A DNA stretch of 64,000 nt from Helicobacter canis (GCF_900451095.1 NZ_UGHV01000001.1:186001-250000), one strand, 5' to 3'; shown: positions 17,171 to 28,035, counted from the stretch's first letter. Translations and numbers: made by a program. Notes: generated by a model not told the origin, from the sequence alone.

Positions 17171-19792
17171 CTATAATGTATCAATATAGCCATCTTGTGG
17201 CAAGATTAGCGTAATATCGCGCGGTAGATAGAGCAAAATCTTATCGAAAAATATTTTATGACTAAGCATATCCCCACAGATGAAAACCTGCTTGATCGCG
17301 TAGTTTTGGCTCATATCTCGCACGAAATTCCCCATAAACTCCGCTAGAGAATCCAGCACGCCAAAGGCTATCATCTCGCGCTCCACGCCTGCAAGCGCGA
17401 AGCTCATACAGCTACGCAAGATCCTAGGGTAGTCCAGCTCTATGCCTCCTTGGGGGGCTTTTTTAAGCTTGTAGTCAATGCGCGGACCCTTATCCCGCAA
17501 GCATAGCTTGGCATAATTTAGCAAGCTCTCTTTCGCGCAATCATCGCTTGCACCACTCTCACAAAACCCAAGCACTCGCGCAATAATGGCAAATATATCA
17601 GTAAGGTTTGTTGAGATTCTAGGGCTAGCCTCTAGCTCTAGCGCACCGAGTGCCCCAAAATGCGCCTGATAGTTTGCTAGTAGCCTATCTGCGCCTTTAT
17701 ACTCGCGCACTAGAGTCTCTAGCATAGAAGCTTCACTGCTAGCAAAGCGCACGGGCAGGGCTTGCTTGTAGCTTGTGCCATCATAGATCCACACCGCGCT
17801 AGAATGCGCCATAGAGAGATAGCATACAAGCATAAGGGCAGCGTTTTGCTCGCGCTGTGTTTTGGGCTTTGGCTTTGCCGCGCTTTTGCGGGATTCTGCG
17901 GCGGGGGCTTGCTCATTACCGCTTAGGTAAATCCCTTCGCCCCCGCCTTGAAAACCCACAAAATCATCGGCAAATCCTGTCGCCTGCGACTTGTTTAAAC
18001 TTTGGGCTTGCTTGCTAGAATCCACTTTTTGCGTTTGTGCGTTTTCATCAAAACAAGCAAAGCGATGTTTCTTTAGAAAACAAGGGACACCGCTCGGCGT
18101 TAGCCGATGTTTCTTTAGAAAAATCCTGCCGCCTGCGGCGTTTTCATTCTGCGATGTTTTTACACTTTCAGCATTTTCCCTAGAATCCACTTTTTCACTA
18201 GCAGCGTTGTTTTCTGTCATTGCGAGACACTGCGTAGCAGTGGCGTGGCGATCCATAGCTTCATTGCTAAAATCCTTTTTTTGAGTTTTTTGTATTTGTT
18301 CAGCATTTTTTTCAAAAGTGGATTCTAGGTTTTGTGTTTTTGTTTGTATGGATTGCCGCGCCGCTATCGCGGACCCGAATGACGATGAAAAAGCTTCATT
18401 GCTAGAATCCACTTTTTTACTTTGCGGCTGATTTTGATTTTTGGTGGATTTTTCAAAATCGCCCCGATTATCTTCTTCTAGGATTCTAGGAGTTGCGGTG
18501 GGGCTGTGGGAGCTTTGCAAACTTTGGGGAAGGTTAGCGACCTTGGTGGTCGTGCCTTTCACAAAGTTTGCAACACTGCCGCATTGCTCACCCAAGACCG
18601 AATCCCCATCGCAAAAAGTGGATTCTAGGGGGCGCGGATAATGCTTAGCAACAATGCTAAAAAGATTATGCCTGCTCTTGCGCGTGTTGAGATAGATCCC
18701 ATCGCGTCCGCAGACAATGCTCTCTAGCTTTGGCACACAAAAGCGCGAGCTATACGATAAATCCGCAGACTTGCGAGCTTTACGGATAAAGACATATTCC
18801 ACACCTTTAGTGCGAGCAAGAGAGCCTAGCAGCATAAGCATAGGGTCAAAAGCGAGCAAGCACTCTATCTCCACGCGCTCGCTAGAGCCTAGCAGCTCTT
18901 CGCGGAAAATATCCTTAGAGCAGAGCTTCATACTAGGCTTCTCCACGCTAGCAAGACAGGAGAGCTGGGTAGAATCGATACGCATAAAGCTCTGCAACGC
19001 CCCCATTTCCCAAAACATTAGCGCGGATTGCTTGGATTTGGCGCGTGATAGCTCATAGCTCCCGCGTGCGGTGGCGATAGTGATGGGACGCTTAAGCAGG
19101 GCGTGGGAGAGAGAGTCTAGGAGCGTGTAAAGTGCGTTTGGGGGGATTGTGATCGCGCGAGAGCTTTTGGGGTCTTTAGGATTTGGCGTGTGGATATGGG
19201 AGAAAAACTGCTTGCATAAACGCGAAAAGCTAGAATCCTGCTTTTCAAAGCTTTGTATCAGTGCTAGGGTGTCGCTTACCATAGGCAGAGGTTTAGCGCA
19301 AGCGCGTGCGGCGCGGTAAAAGCGCGGCGATCGGTGGCTAGCCTCATACTCTGGCTCAATGCGATCAAAGATGAAATACATACTTAAAGGCAGGGTGCGT
19401 GAGAGCTCATCGGCAAAGCCTAGCACGCGCGCGGAAAAATCATCTGTGTTTGGTGTTTTGGGTGTTGGTTTGGTTTTGGCGTTAGGCGATGTTTCTTTAG
19501 AAAACAAGCGAAGCGATGTTTCTTTAGAAAACAAGGGATACCGCTCGCCGTTAGGCGATGTTTCTTTAGAAATCCTGCCGCCTGCGGTGTTTTTGTCAAA
19601 CACACTTTTGATCCCTGCGTTATTGCTAGAATCCACTTCTGCAAGGATAAAGGCGTATTGATAGGGCGGATTTGTGTCGATAAATTCTTTGGCATAGGCT
19701 AGATTATGTGCTTTGGCTATGTGTGTTAAGATCGCTTCAAATGGCGCGATATAGGAGCTAGGCTTGCTTGTGTGGAAGATAAAGGCTAGCAC
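17171..19792 (-). CDS. hydE: HydE-like hydrogenase accessory protein with large repeat insertions
   Basis: About 873 residues from a GTG at 19792, one base after the hydD stop and with AAGGG just upstream; an ATG at 19861 inside hydD is the alternative. Recognised mainly by position as the fifth gene of hydABCDE (in H. pylori the equivalent is needed for hydrogenase activity). The C-terminal segment (VREYKGADRLLANYQAHF, then QVFICGDMLSHKIFFDKIL) has a flavour of the HypF/Kae1 sugar-kinase-like fold, which is an impression only. Repeat blocks at 19440-19638 and 17865-18628 add roughly 300 residues without stops. Whether the protein remains active is unclear. Confidence 0.68.
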   Translation of the reverse strand: MLAFIFHTSKPSSYIAPFEAILTHIAKAHNLAYAKEFIDTNPPYQYAFILAEVDSSNNAGIKSVFDKNTAGGRISKETSPNGERYPLFSKETSLRLFSKETSPNAKTKPTPKTPNTDDFSARVLGFADELSRTLPLSMYFIFDRIEPEYEASHRSPRFYRAARACAKPLPMVSDTLALIQSFEKQDSSFSRLCKQFFSHIHTPNPKDPKSSRAITIPPNALYTLLDSLSHALLKRPITIATARGSYELSRAKSKQSALMFWEMGALQSFMRIDSTQLSCLASVEKPSMKLCSKDIFREELLGSSERVEIECLLAFDPMLMLLGSLARTKGVEYVFIRKARKSADLSYSSRFCVPKLESIVCGRDGIYLNTRKSRHNLFSIVAKHYPRPLESTFCDGDSVLGEQCGSVANFVKGTTTKVANLPQSLQSSHSPTATPRILEEDNRGDFEKSTKNQNQPQSKKVDSSNEAFSSSFGSAIAARQSIQTKTQNLESTFEKNAEQIQKTQKKDFSNEAMDRHATATQCLAMTENNAASEKVDSRENAESVKTSQNENAAGGRIFLKKHRLTPSGVPCFLKKHRFACFDENAQTQKVDSSKQAQSLNKSQATGFADDFVGFQGGGEGIYLSGNEQAPAAESRKSAAKPKPKTQREQNAALMLVCYLSMAHSSAVWIYDGTSYKQALPVRFASSEASMLETLVREYKGADRLLANYQAHFGALGALELEASPRISTNLTDIFAIIARVLGFCESGASDDCAKESLLNYAKLCLRDKGPRIDYKLKKAPQGGIELDYPRILRSCMSFALAGVEREMIAFGVLDSLAEFMGNFVRDMSQNYAIKQVFICGDMLSHKIFFDKILLYLPRDITLILPQDGYIDTL
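17865..18628. repeat. Composite repeat block within hydE (distal)
   Basis: Contains the dispersed word at 18015-18030, 18180-18195, 18313-18328, 18402-18418 and 18613-18628; TTTCTTTAGAAAA micro-modules near 18068 and 18108; family I elements at 18215-18256 (stem CACTGC/GCAGTG) and about 18350-18384; the two-stem element at 17884-17963; and a family III element at 18515-18573. All are read through in the hydE frame. Confidence 0.85.
19440..19638. repeat. Composite repeat block within hydE (proximal)
   Basis: Three TTTCTTTAGAAA modules in tandem-like arrangement (about 19488-19500, 19519-19531, 19559-19570), linked by GCGTTAGGCGATG or AAGCGAAGCGATG sequences, and one dispersed word at 19626-19637. 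In hydE this reads as repeats of the form SKETSPN / SKETSLRLF. Confidence 0.82.
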
Positions 19793-19793
19793 G

Positions 19794-20333
19794 CTAGTAG
19801 CCCTTGTAGGAATGATTGGCGATAGCTTGGATAGGAGTAGAATCCACTTTTTTACTCTCAAAGCCTAGCGTGCGTAAATATCGCAGCACCTCTTGCTCTA
19901 AGTCATCAAATCGCGCTAGAAGCTCACTTGATAGCTCAAAAGTCGTATCCTCTCCTATGATATAAGGCACAACACCGATGATATGCAAGGGCGGTAGATC
20001 GCCTAGAAGCTTAATCATCTTTAGCGTTTGGAGCATTTCTACCTCGTGCGCACTCCCCGCCCAAGTGATAGTATCAGGGATCGCAGAAAATGGGAAGCTA
20101 TACACATCGCCGATCGCCGCACCAGCGACATTGATCGTATCAAGCACCAGCACAGAATCATACTCGACAATCATAGGGATAAGAGCTTGGGCGAGCGTGC
20201 CACCATCGACAAACTCTATACTATGCTCTAGTGAGTCAAAGGCATAATTGACCTTTAGATAATTGCACAAATGCACGCCAATACCCTCATCACCAAAGAG
20301 GATATTGCCTATCCCTAGCACCAAAACACGCAA
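19794..20333 (-). CDS. hydD: Hydrogenase maturation endopeptidase
   Basis: 179 residues from a TTG at 20333, just after the hydC stop. Family M52 protease that trims the C-terminus of the large subunit after nickel insertion. GIGNILFGDEGIG carries the conserved Glu, VLVLDTINV the Asp and GSAHEVE the His of the nickel site. A longer reading frame overlapping hydC exists but lacks conserved residues. The tail includes a degenerate repeat word (KKVDSTPIQ). Confidence 0.93.
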   Translation of the reverse strand: MRVLVLGIGNILFGDEGIGVHLCNYLKVNYAFDSLEHSIEFVDGGTLAQALIPMIVEYDSVLVLDTINVAGAAIGDVYSFPFSAIPDTITWAGSAHEVEMLQTLKMIKLLGDLPPLHIIGVVPYIIGEDTTFELSSELLARFDDLEQEVLRYLRTLGFESKKVDSTPIQAIANHSYKGY

Positions 20334-20335
20334 AT

Positions 20336-21037
20336 TTACACTTTCAGCTCGTTTTGATAGCGCACACCGCTGATAATCGCATCTGCCCCACCATTTGGAT
20401 ATTTCACAGAATTCCACACGACAAGATAAATATGCACAGGGATAAAGATCACAAACGCCCAAGTCAATATATGGTGGATCACGCGGACATTAGATAGCCC
20501 ACCACATAGCACTTCTACCCATTTAAAGCACGCGCCCAGCACGCCACCTAGCCCACTATGATAGACATTGCCATAGAGTGCCACACCTGTCAAGCACACA
20601 AGCAGCGTCAGCACACCAAGTGTGAAGTAAGTGATAAATTGCAGTGGATTATACGCGCCTTCTATATGCGGATGCTTGCCGATAAAGAGATAAGTCTTAA
20701 TCGAAGCAATCCACACTTTCACATCGATAAACTGCTTAAATGACCGCCGCTCCTCTTTGCTCCCCTCTTTGTCAAAAAAGAAAAGATACACACGGAAGAT
20801 AGACACTGCGATCAAGATAAACCCTAGAATCAAGTGGATACTGCGGATATATGCTTGGGTAAAAAGCGTAGGCTCAGGGCTTGGAGTCGCGCTCAAAAAT
20901 GGCATAGCGATATAAAATCCCGTGCCAATAAGCCCAAAAATCGCAAACGCACGCAACCAGTGGAAAATCCTAGTCAGCCCAGAAAACTCCGTATGGGCTT
21001 GGAAATCCCTCTTGCCAGAATCTACTGCTTCTCTCAT
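20336..21037 (-). CDS. hydC: Ni/Fe-hydrogenase b-type cytochrome subunit
   Basis: 233-residue membrane dihaem cytochrome b that anchors the hydrogenase and passes electrons to menaquinone. Hydrophobic segments occur near residues 30-50 (AIFGLIGTGFYIAMPFL), 68-88, 130-152 and 190-210. Candidate haem ligands include the histidines in RIFHWLRAF, IHLILGF and IHHILTWAFVIFIPVHIY. It sits between hydB and hydD in the usual order. Confidence 0.94.
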   Translation of the reverse strand: MREAVDSGKRDFQAHTEFSGLTRIFHWLRAFAIFGLIGTGFYIAMPFLSATPSPEPTLFTQAYIRSIHLILGFILIAVSIFRVYLFFFDKEGSKEERRSFKQFIDVKVWIASIKTYLFIGKHPHIEGAYNPLQFITYFTLGVLTLLVCLTGVALYGNVYHSGLGGVLGACFKWVEVLCGGLSNVRVIHHILTWAFVIFIPVHIYLVVWNSVKYPNGGADAIISGVRYQNELKV

Positions 21038-21046
21038 AGTCTCTCC

Positions 21047-22786
21047 TTATATGCGAGCAAATGAGGGCTTGACTTGATACTCACTAAGCTCCACGCCCTT
21101 TGTATCCATAATATGCACCGCACACGCAATACAAGGGTCAAAGGAGTGGATATGGCGGATAATCTCTAGCGGCTGTGTAATATCCGCTACCTTTGTGCCT
21201 ATAAGGCTCATTTCATAGGGACCTTTCTTGCCTTGAGAGTCTCTTGGACCGGCATTCCAAGTAGAAGGCACGACCGCTTGATAATTCTCCACCTTGCCGC
21301 CTTTGATTCGCACCCAGTGGCTTAGCATACCTCTAGGCACATTGCCGATATATCGCCCCTTGTATTCCTTACTCTCATCAATGCTATAAGGCGCACAAGT
21401 GCGTGTATCGACTTTGAGATTCTCCACAAGTGTGTCAAACGCCTTTAGCCCATAATCACACAACACACGCGCTTCAATACATCTCGCCGCTGTTCTACCA
21501 AGTGTGGTAAAGAGAACATCTACCGGCAAGCCTGTTTGCTTTAAAAACTCTTGCGCTACGGGCGTGATGTAGGGGTTTTTGGCTGCAAGCCCTACTACTA
21601 CGGTTGCCAAAGGTCCTACCTCCATAGGCTCGCCATCATAGCGCGGAGATTTGATCCACGAGTATTTACCATCGTGTTTGAGATTTTTAGTGGGGATTTC
21701 CTTGCCATCTGGTCCTATGCTTACTCCATCATCAAAGCCTGTGTAGTCTGGCGTTGTTTGTCCATCATAAGGGTGGAGAGCGACTTTATCGGTGTTTTCA
21801 TACTTATACCAAGAGTTTGTAACTTCTTCGGCGATGAGATTTTCATCTAAATCATAGAGCTTGCTTAAATCGCCATTTTTCACAATCCCTGTGCTATATA
21901 AATACTCATTTTCGCCAATTTGCATTTCAGCGTGTGATAGGAAGTTTTTCACTCCGCAGCCTGCTTGTGCCACTGAAGGCTCGCTAGCATACACTTGAGC
22001 TGCCATTACAAGATCTGCCCAATATGCGCGATACACGAAGTCTGCTACCATTTCAAATTTACTCTTCCACTCGCCAAGCCTTGTAGGATCTAAAATATCC
22101 ATAACAGAAGTTACCCCACCTACGGTTAGACTTTGTGGGTGGGGCTGCTTAGCACCAAAGATTGCCATCATTTTTGCCACTTCGCGCTGCACTTCAAGGA
22201 GCTTTAGATAGTGCGATAGGACAATGAGATTTTGCTCTGGAGAGAAGCGATAAGTTTTATGCCCCCAATAGGCGTTTTGGAATGGTCCTAGTGCGCCTTG
22301 CTGGACAAAGTCTCCTACGCGCTTTTGCACGGCTAGGAGCTCATTTTCTCCAGCGCATAAAGGAATTTTGGCGTATTTGTAGGCTTCTTTTGCAGCTTTT
22401 GCTGGGTCGGCTTTTAATGCGCTTGTAATATCACACCAATCAAGTCCGTGTAGCGTATAGAAATGCACAATGTGGTCGTGCAAAAAGAGTGAGATATTCA
22501 TAAGAGAGCGCACCATTTGCGCATTGAGCGGAGGCTTGATACCTAGGGCATCTTCAACAGCGACAATACCGGCTTTATAGTGGCTATATGTGCATACACC
22601 ACAGATCCTTTGCGCGATAAACCCCGCATCTCTAGGATCGCGCCCTACGATGATTTTCTCTAATCCTCTCCACAAAGTCGATGAAGAAAACGCATCGACA
22701 ATGGTGTTGCTCTCATCAACGATCACTTCTATACGCAAGTGTCCTTCAATCCTTGTGATTGGATCTACGATAATTCGCTTTGTCAT
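21047..22786 (-). CDS. hydB: Nickel-iron hydrogenase large subunit precursor
   Basis: 579 residues. Binds the NiFe active site through RICGVC (60-65) and DPCIAC (550-555) cysteines. The C-terminal 21 residues after His558 are the expected peptide removed by HydD. With HydA and HydC it forms the membrane-bound respiratory uptake hydrogenase that oxidises H2, an energy source in the host gut or stomach. AGGAG precedes the ATG. No repeat word was seen inside this conserved gene. Confidence 0.97.
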   Translation of the reverse strand: MTKRIIVDPITRIEGHLRIEVIVDESNTIVDAFSSSTLWRGLEKIIVGRDPRDAGFIAQRICGVCTYSHYKAGIVAVEDALGIKPPLNAQMVRSLMNISLFLHDHIVHFYTLHGLDWCDITSALKADPAKAAKEAYKYAKIPLCAGENELLAVQKRVGDFVQQGALGPFQNAYWGHKTYRFSPEQNLIVLSHYLKLLEVQREVAKMMAIFGAKQPHPQSLTVGGVTSVMDILDPTRLGEWKSKFEMVADFVYRAYWADLVMAAQVYASEPSVAQAGCGVKNFLSHAEMQIGENEYLYSTGIVKNGDLSKLYDLDENLIAEEVTNSWYKYENTDKVALHPYDGQTTPDYTGFDDGVSIGPDGKEIPTKNLKHDGKYSWIKSPRYDGEPMEVGPLATVVVGLAAKNPYITPVAQEFLKQTGLPVDVLFTTLGRTAARCIEARVLCDYGLKAFDTLVENLKVDTRTCAPYSIDESKEYKGRYIGNVPRGMLSHWVRIKGGKVENYQAVVPSTWNAGPRDSQGKKGPYEMSLIGTKVADITQPLEIIRHIHSFDPCIACAVHIMDTKGVELSEYQVKPSFARI

Positions 22787-22805
22787 TTTCTCTCCTTAAT
22801 GCGTG

Positions 22806-23990
22806 CTATTTGGCTTTAGTCATACTTGATACGACTGCGTGCGCGGCGATGCCCACAGCTGTTACAGCAAGCACTGCGGTGCCGATTGTATCTGCCGCTT
22901 TATCTGCGCCATAGCCGCTATATGCGGTGTGGAATGGCGTATTCCCCAAGGGTCGCTCAAATGGGCTCATCGTATCCCAGAAGTTTGGCTCACTGCAGCC
23001 AATGCAGCCGTGCCCTGCTTGTATGGGCCAGCTTGTGTGGGAGTTGAAGCGCAGTTTAGAGCAGTTGTTGAAAGTATAGGGACCTTTGCAGCCTACTTTG
23101 TATAGGCAGTAGCCTTTTTCAGCGTTGCTATCGCCAAAGGCTTCTACAAACTCACCCGCATCAAAATGCCCTCTACGCTCGCAGAGATCGTGGATCCTAT
23201 GCCCATACGCCCAAGTCGGTCGCCCAAAGGCATCAATAGGCGGAGTCTTGCCAAACATCACAAAATACAGCACATTGCCTACGATATTTTTCTCACTTGG
23301 TGGGCAGCCCGGGACTTTTATCACAGGCTTTGAGATGATTTTATCAAGTGGTTGGGCGTTGGTGGGGTTTGGCGCGGCAGCTTGCACACCACCATAGCTA
23401 GAGCAAGTCCCAATAGCAAATATCGCCATAGCTCCCTCTGCGGCGTGGCGGCACTCTTGCGCACCTGTGGTGGCGTTTGCCCCGATTGTTAGGAAGTATT
23501 CACTACTGCCCTTTGGTATCCCACCTTCTACCATTAAGATATAGTTGCCGTGGTGTTTTTTGATAGCGGATTCTAGGTTTTGTGTCGCTTGGTAGCCTGA
23601 GGCTGCCATAATGGTCTCGTGGTATTCAAGGTTTATCATATCAAATATCACAGAATCCACACTTGGATCCTCTGTGCGCAGCAAGCTCTCGCTGCAGCCG
23701 GTGCATTCTGCCATATGCAGCCAGATCACAGGTGTGCGATTAGCGATCTCTGCGGCACGCGCGGTAAGCGGTGCGAAGCTTGCTGGAAGTGAGAGAGCTG
23801 CTGTCATCGCCCCCGCCCATTTCATAAAATCACGCCGTGAGATACCCTTACTCTCTAGCTCTGTGATAAGCTCTTTATCGCCATTGTGCGCGGGGAGCTT
23901 CTCTATCCTATCAAGCCTAGTGGAGACCTCTGCCATAAGCTCTTGTGTGCTTTTTTGTGTCATATCAAAGCTAGAATCCACTTTTTTCAT
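22806..23990 (-). CDS. hydA: Nickel-iron hydrogenase small subunit, Tat-exported
   Basis: 394 residues. A Tat signal motif SRRDFMK lies at 51-57 with a hydrophobic stretch after it; it exports the folded HydA-HydB heterodimer. Iron-sulphur cysteines begin in ECTGCSESLLR and continue in PGCPPSEKN and the GCIGCSEP region. A C-terminal hydrophobic helix (TIGTAVLAVTAVGIAAHAVV) anchors the protein. The start at 23990 follows AAAGGAGAG. The first residues, MKKVDSSFDM, are a copy of the dispersed word (23971-23987), giving a long region ahead of the twin arginine. First gene of hydABCDE. Confidence 0.96.
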   Translation of the reverse strand: MKKVDSSFDMTQKSTQELMAEVSTRLDRIEKLPAHNGDKELITELESKGISRRDFMKWAGAMTAALSLPASFAPLTARAAEIANRTPVIWLHMAECTGCSESLLRTEDPSVDSVIFDMINLEYHETIMAASGYQATQNLESAIKKHHGNYILMVEGGIPKGSSEYFLTIGANATTGAQECRHAAEGAMAIFAIGTCSSYGGVQAAAPNPTNAQPLDKIISKPVIKVPGCPPSEKNIVGNVLYFVMFGKTPPIDAFGRPTWAYGHRIHDLCERRGHFDAGEFVEAFGDSNAEKGYCLYKVGCKGPYTFNNCSKLRFNSHTSWPIQAGHGCIGCSEPNFWDTMSPFERPLGNTPFHTAYSGYGADKAADTIGTAVLAVTAVGIAAHAVVSSMTKAK

Positions 23991-24029
23991 TTTCTCTCCT
24001 TTGCTACTTTGCAACTAATCTAGCTGCGG

Positions 24030-24035
24030 ATTTTA
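24030..24035 (-). promoter_or_regulatory. Possible -10 of the hyd operon
   Basis: On the minus strand TGCCTAAAAT places an extended-type -10 about 40 bases before the hydA ATG. The hydrogenase operon has no other upstream gene close enough to cotranscribe apart from the ATP-grasp gene, whose stop is at 24105. Confidence 0.35.
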
Positions 24036-24104
24036 GGCACAAAGTGCTAAAATCTCACTTAATCCACCCTAAATGCTTAAGCATAGTGTGTAGTCTTGAA
24101 GCGA

Positions 24105-25293
<1,189 letters not shown>

Positions 25294-25357
25294 TTATGTC
25301 CTTTGTGTTGGGCTTGAAAATGTGGATTCTAACAGAATCTTGCTTTATCTGGTTTCT

Positions 25358-26101
25358 TTAGGACTCTTTATGGCTAAATCGCGCCAAAGCCCTTGCTAGA
25401 TCCTCTGGGCTGTCAATCCCTATGCTCTGCGTCTCTACAAACACCATAGCAATGCGCCATCCATAGTAAAGCGCGCGTAGCTGCTCTAGCTTCTCTGTAT
25501 GCTCTAGGGGGGATTGCTCCCTAGATTGTGGCAGGGAGCAAAACTCTTTAAGACTCTCTACACTATACCCATACACGCCCAAATGCCCCAAATAGCTAGA
25601 ATCCATTTTGCTATCATCTGTGCTACCATCGCGATCATAAGGGATAAGAGAGCGCGAGAAATACAGCGCATTGCCACTAGAATCCACCACGACTTTCACC
25701 ACATTTGGGTCAAGGGCTTGGGCTTTGGTGATATGTGTAGCACAGCTTGCCATAAACGCACCTTGCGCCATTTTGCTCTGCAATGCTTGCAAAATCTCTG
25801 GCTCTAAAAACGGCTCATCAGCTTGGAGATTGATGATGATCTCACTGCTAGGAAGCCCTAGCTTTTTTGCCGCTTCATAGCATCTATCAGTGCCGCTTTG
25901 ATGATCTTTGCTTGTAAGAGTGGCGCGGATATTGTGGCTCTGGCATAGCTCTAGCACGCTTATATCATCGCAAGCCACGCAGACCTCATCGACTTTGGCG
26001 GCGTTTTTGGCACTTTTTATCACCATAGGTAGCCCAAAAATATCGGCTAGGATTTTGTTTGGAAAGCGAGTGGAAGCAAGCCGCGCTGGGATTATGATCA
26101 T
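25358..26101 (-). CDS. kdsB: CMP-KDO synthetase
   Basis: 247-residue 3-deoxy-manno-octulosonate cytidylyltransferase, activating KDO for lipopolysaccharide inner core. Shows the N-terminal IIIPARLASTRFPNKIL nucleotide site and NLQADEPFLEPE. A near-match to the dispersed word (CTAGAATCCATTTTG, about 25600) encodes the KMDSSY stretch, in a position where sequence varies between species. The ATP-grasp gene follows on the same strand, suggesting shared involvement in surface glycans. Confidence 0.95.
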   Translation of the reverse strand: MIIIPARLASTRFPNKILADIFGLPMVIKSAKNAAKVDEVCVACDDISVLELCQSHNIRATLTSKDHQSGTDRCYEAAKKLGLPSSEIIINLQADEPFLEPEILQALQSKMAQGAFMASCATHITKAQALDPNVVKVVVDSSGNALYFSRSLIPYDRDGSTDDSKMDSSYLGHLGVYGYSVESLKEFCSLPQSREQSPLEHTEKLEQLRALYYGWRIAMVFVETQSIGIDSPEDLARALARFSHKES

Positions 26102-26183
26102 AGGGTCTCCTTATATTTAAAATAGCAAGCAAACAGCTGCTAATTATATCCCAAAGCACAAGGGACTCAAGCCTGCCATAATG

Positions 26184-28034
26184 CTAAAAATGCAGTGATA
26201 TGCCAGCTTTTGTCTGCCACAAATGCTGTGTCTCATAGATAATGCGTGTGTTGGGGAGTAGATTCCAATATACACTAGAATCTACAAATACATCTAGTGC
26301 GAAATGTTTGCTTGTATAGAGATTTATCCCAAGAAAGCCACGCAGCCTTGAGTCATAGCCGCGATTATTTCCCAAAATATCATAATACAAACTTGATTCT
26401 ACGATAGCTTTGACTCTGGGGAGGCGTGCGATCACACCAAGTCTCATAGCAATGTAGGGATTATGAATCACTTCATAGCGATAGCCAAGAAATGGCAGTG
26501 CAAAAAATGTCAAATACCTAGCATACGCGCTAAACCCAAGCCCGCTTTCAATGGTTGGAAAAAGCCTTGTCTGGCGATTTATAAAAGCACCAAAAGCATT
26601 GCTAGCTTCATACTGGTAGAGGTTAGATTCTAGGCGCACAGAGATAAGCTTAGATAGCGTATGCGTGCGATAAAAATCCGCCAAAGAATACAAATGCAAC
26701 AGCTCAATTTGAGAGAGAAAAGCACGCTCTTGGCGAGTGGTCAAGCTAGAATCTAGTGCGATTTTACCCTCTATGGCAAAAAGTCTAGATTCTATATGCT
26801 CCTTGTAGCTAGAATCCGCATTTGTGATAGCAGAGTAAATTGGTGCGAGATAAAAAGAGAGTAGATTGCCCTGCTCATAATCTAGCGTTAGCTTGCTATT
26901 TGGATAGGAGTGCAAAATATCATTTACCCCAAAGCGATTGATGAATTTCTGTTTATGTGGTGGTGCGAGCCACTCTTGTGTGGCAATCTGCCCCGTTGAA
27001 TCTAGGCGCTTAATGTAAGTAGCTGGCGTGATAAAAGGCTTAAATTTCTTAAATCCATAGCTAGAATCTAGCACGCTTAGGATCTGTGCGATCCCATCGG
27101 TGCAGTTATGAGTGATGAAAGCGTAGTGGATTTGCCTATCTTTTAGCTCCCACAAATGCAGCCTAAACAGCTCGCGCTGTGAAAAAGTGGATTCTAGCTT
27201 GAAGCGATAAAGCACGCGAGATTGATTCTCTAAATATTCTGTGGAGAGATTGCTATAAGGAGTTAGCGCGTAATAGCCTGTTAAGCTACCAAACATCGCG
27301 CGGATATAATCGAGCGGATTAAAAAACTCGCTTAAAATTGCGTAGTAGCTCATACCATATTCTTGTATGTCGCCTTTTTTACGCACGATTTTTATGTCTC
27401 CAGCCTCTGTATCTATGTCTTGCTGGCTTTCTCCAAGCAAGCGCAAATAGATATGCCCCATACTAGAGCCCGGATATATGTCGCTCTCTGCGGCAAACTC
27501 AAGCCAGATTTCATCAATTGGCACAAGAGCCAAAAACTCTTGCAAGCCCTTGCATAGCGTGCTTTGCCCATAAGCTAGAATCGCCTGCAAGGCTTGTTTA
27601 TAAGCTAGCGCATTTGTCGTGCTACTTGCTACTAGATTTTGCAAATACAATTCAATAAGCTGTAATCTCGCAGGATACAAGCAGGCAAACTCTCGCTCAT
27701 TGCCATTTGCCTTTAACCCACTAGAATCTATTGCGTTTATTAGGCTATTTATGGTAGCGATATATTCTAATCGCGGATTTTTATGCCCCTTTTTGTGCAA
27801 GAAAAATGTCGATTTTTGGGATTGCTTAGGGATACTTGAGTGATTATTTTGGTAGTGGAGCAGAGCTCTCCAAGTGGGGGATTGCGGAACAGGAAGTGCG
27901 AGAAGAGTCTCACGCAAAGTGGCAGAATCTACACGAAAATCAATACTTGAAATGCCAACACTCAATGAAGCTTGGCTGGCTACCAGCGGACTTGCACAAA
28001 GACAAGCCCATAATGCTAGAAAAACTACGCGCAA
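26184..28034 (-). CDS. DUF4105-domain envelope protein
   Basis: 616 residues from a TTG start at 28034. Signal peptide MRVVFLALWACLCASPLVASQ. The central DUF4105 region shows the SSMGHIYLRLLG and FITHNCTDGIAQ motifs, whose Ser/His and Asn-Cys residues recall a papain/NlpC-like fold. The last 200 residues alternate hydrophobic and polar residues and end in Phe (AGISLHF), as outer-membrane barrel proteins do. Its enzymatic role is unknown. Adjacent to two lipoprotein genes and probably translated with them. KLESTFSQR at about 27183-27197 is a repeat copy. Confidence 0.75.
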   Translation of the reverse strand: MRVVFLALWACLCASPLVASQASLSVGISSIDFRVDSATLRETLLALPVPQSPTWRALLHYQNNHSSIPKQSQKSTFFLHKKGHKNPRLEYIATINSLINAIDSSGLKANGNEREFACLYPARLQLIELYLQNLVASSTTNALAYKQALQAILAYGQSTLCKGLQEFLALVPIDEIWLEFAAESDIYPGSSMGHIYLRLLGESQQDIDTEAGDIKIVRKKGDIQEYGMSYYAILSEFFNPLDYIRAMFGSLTGYYALTPYSNLSTEYLENQSRVLYRFKLESTFSQRELFRLHLWELKDRQIHYAFITHNCTDGIAQILSVLDSSYGFKKFKPFITPATYIKRLDSTGQIATQEWLAPPHKQKFINRFGVNDILHSYPNSKLTLDYEQGNLLSFYLAPIYSAITNADSSYKEHIESRLFAIEGKIALDSSLTTRQERAFLSQIELLHLYSLADFYRTHTLSKLISVRLESNLYQYEASNAFGAFINRQTRLFPTIESGLGFSAYARYLTFFALPFLGYRYEVIHNPYIAMRLGVIARLPRVKAIVESSLYYDILGNNRGYDSRLRGFLGINLYTSKHFALDVFVDSSVYWNLLPNTRIIYETQHLWQTKAGISLHF

Positions 28035-28035
28035 T

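Noticed and set aside
17171-19861. Plus-strand frames of 66-113 codons opposite hydE
   Set aside because: They mirror the repeats and the hydE codon pattern and have no conserved features.
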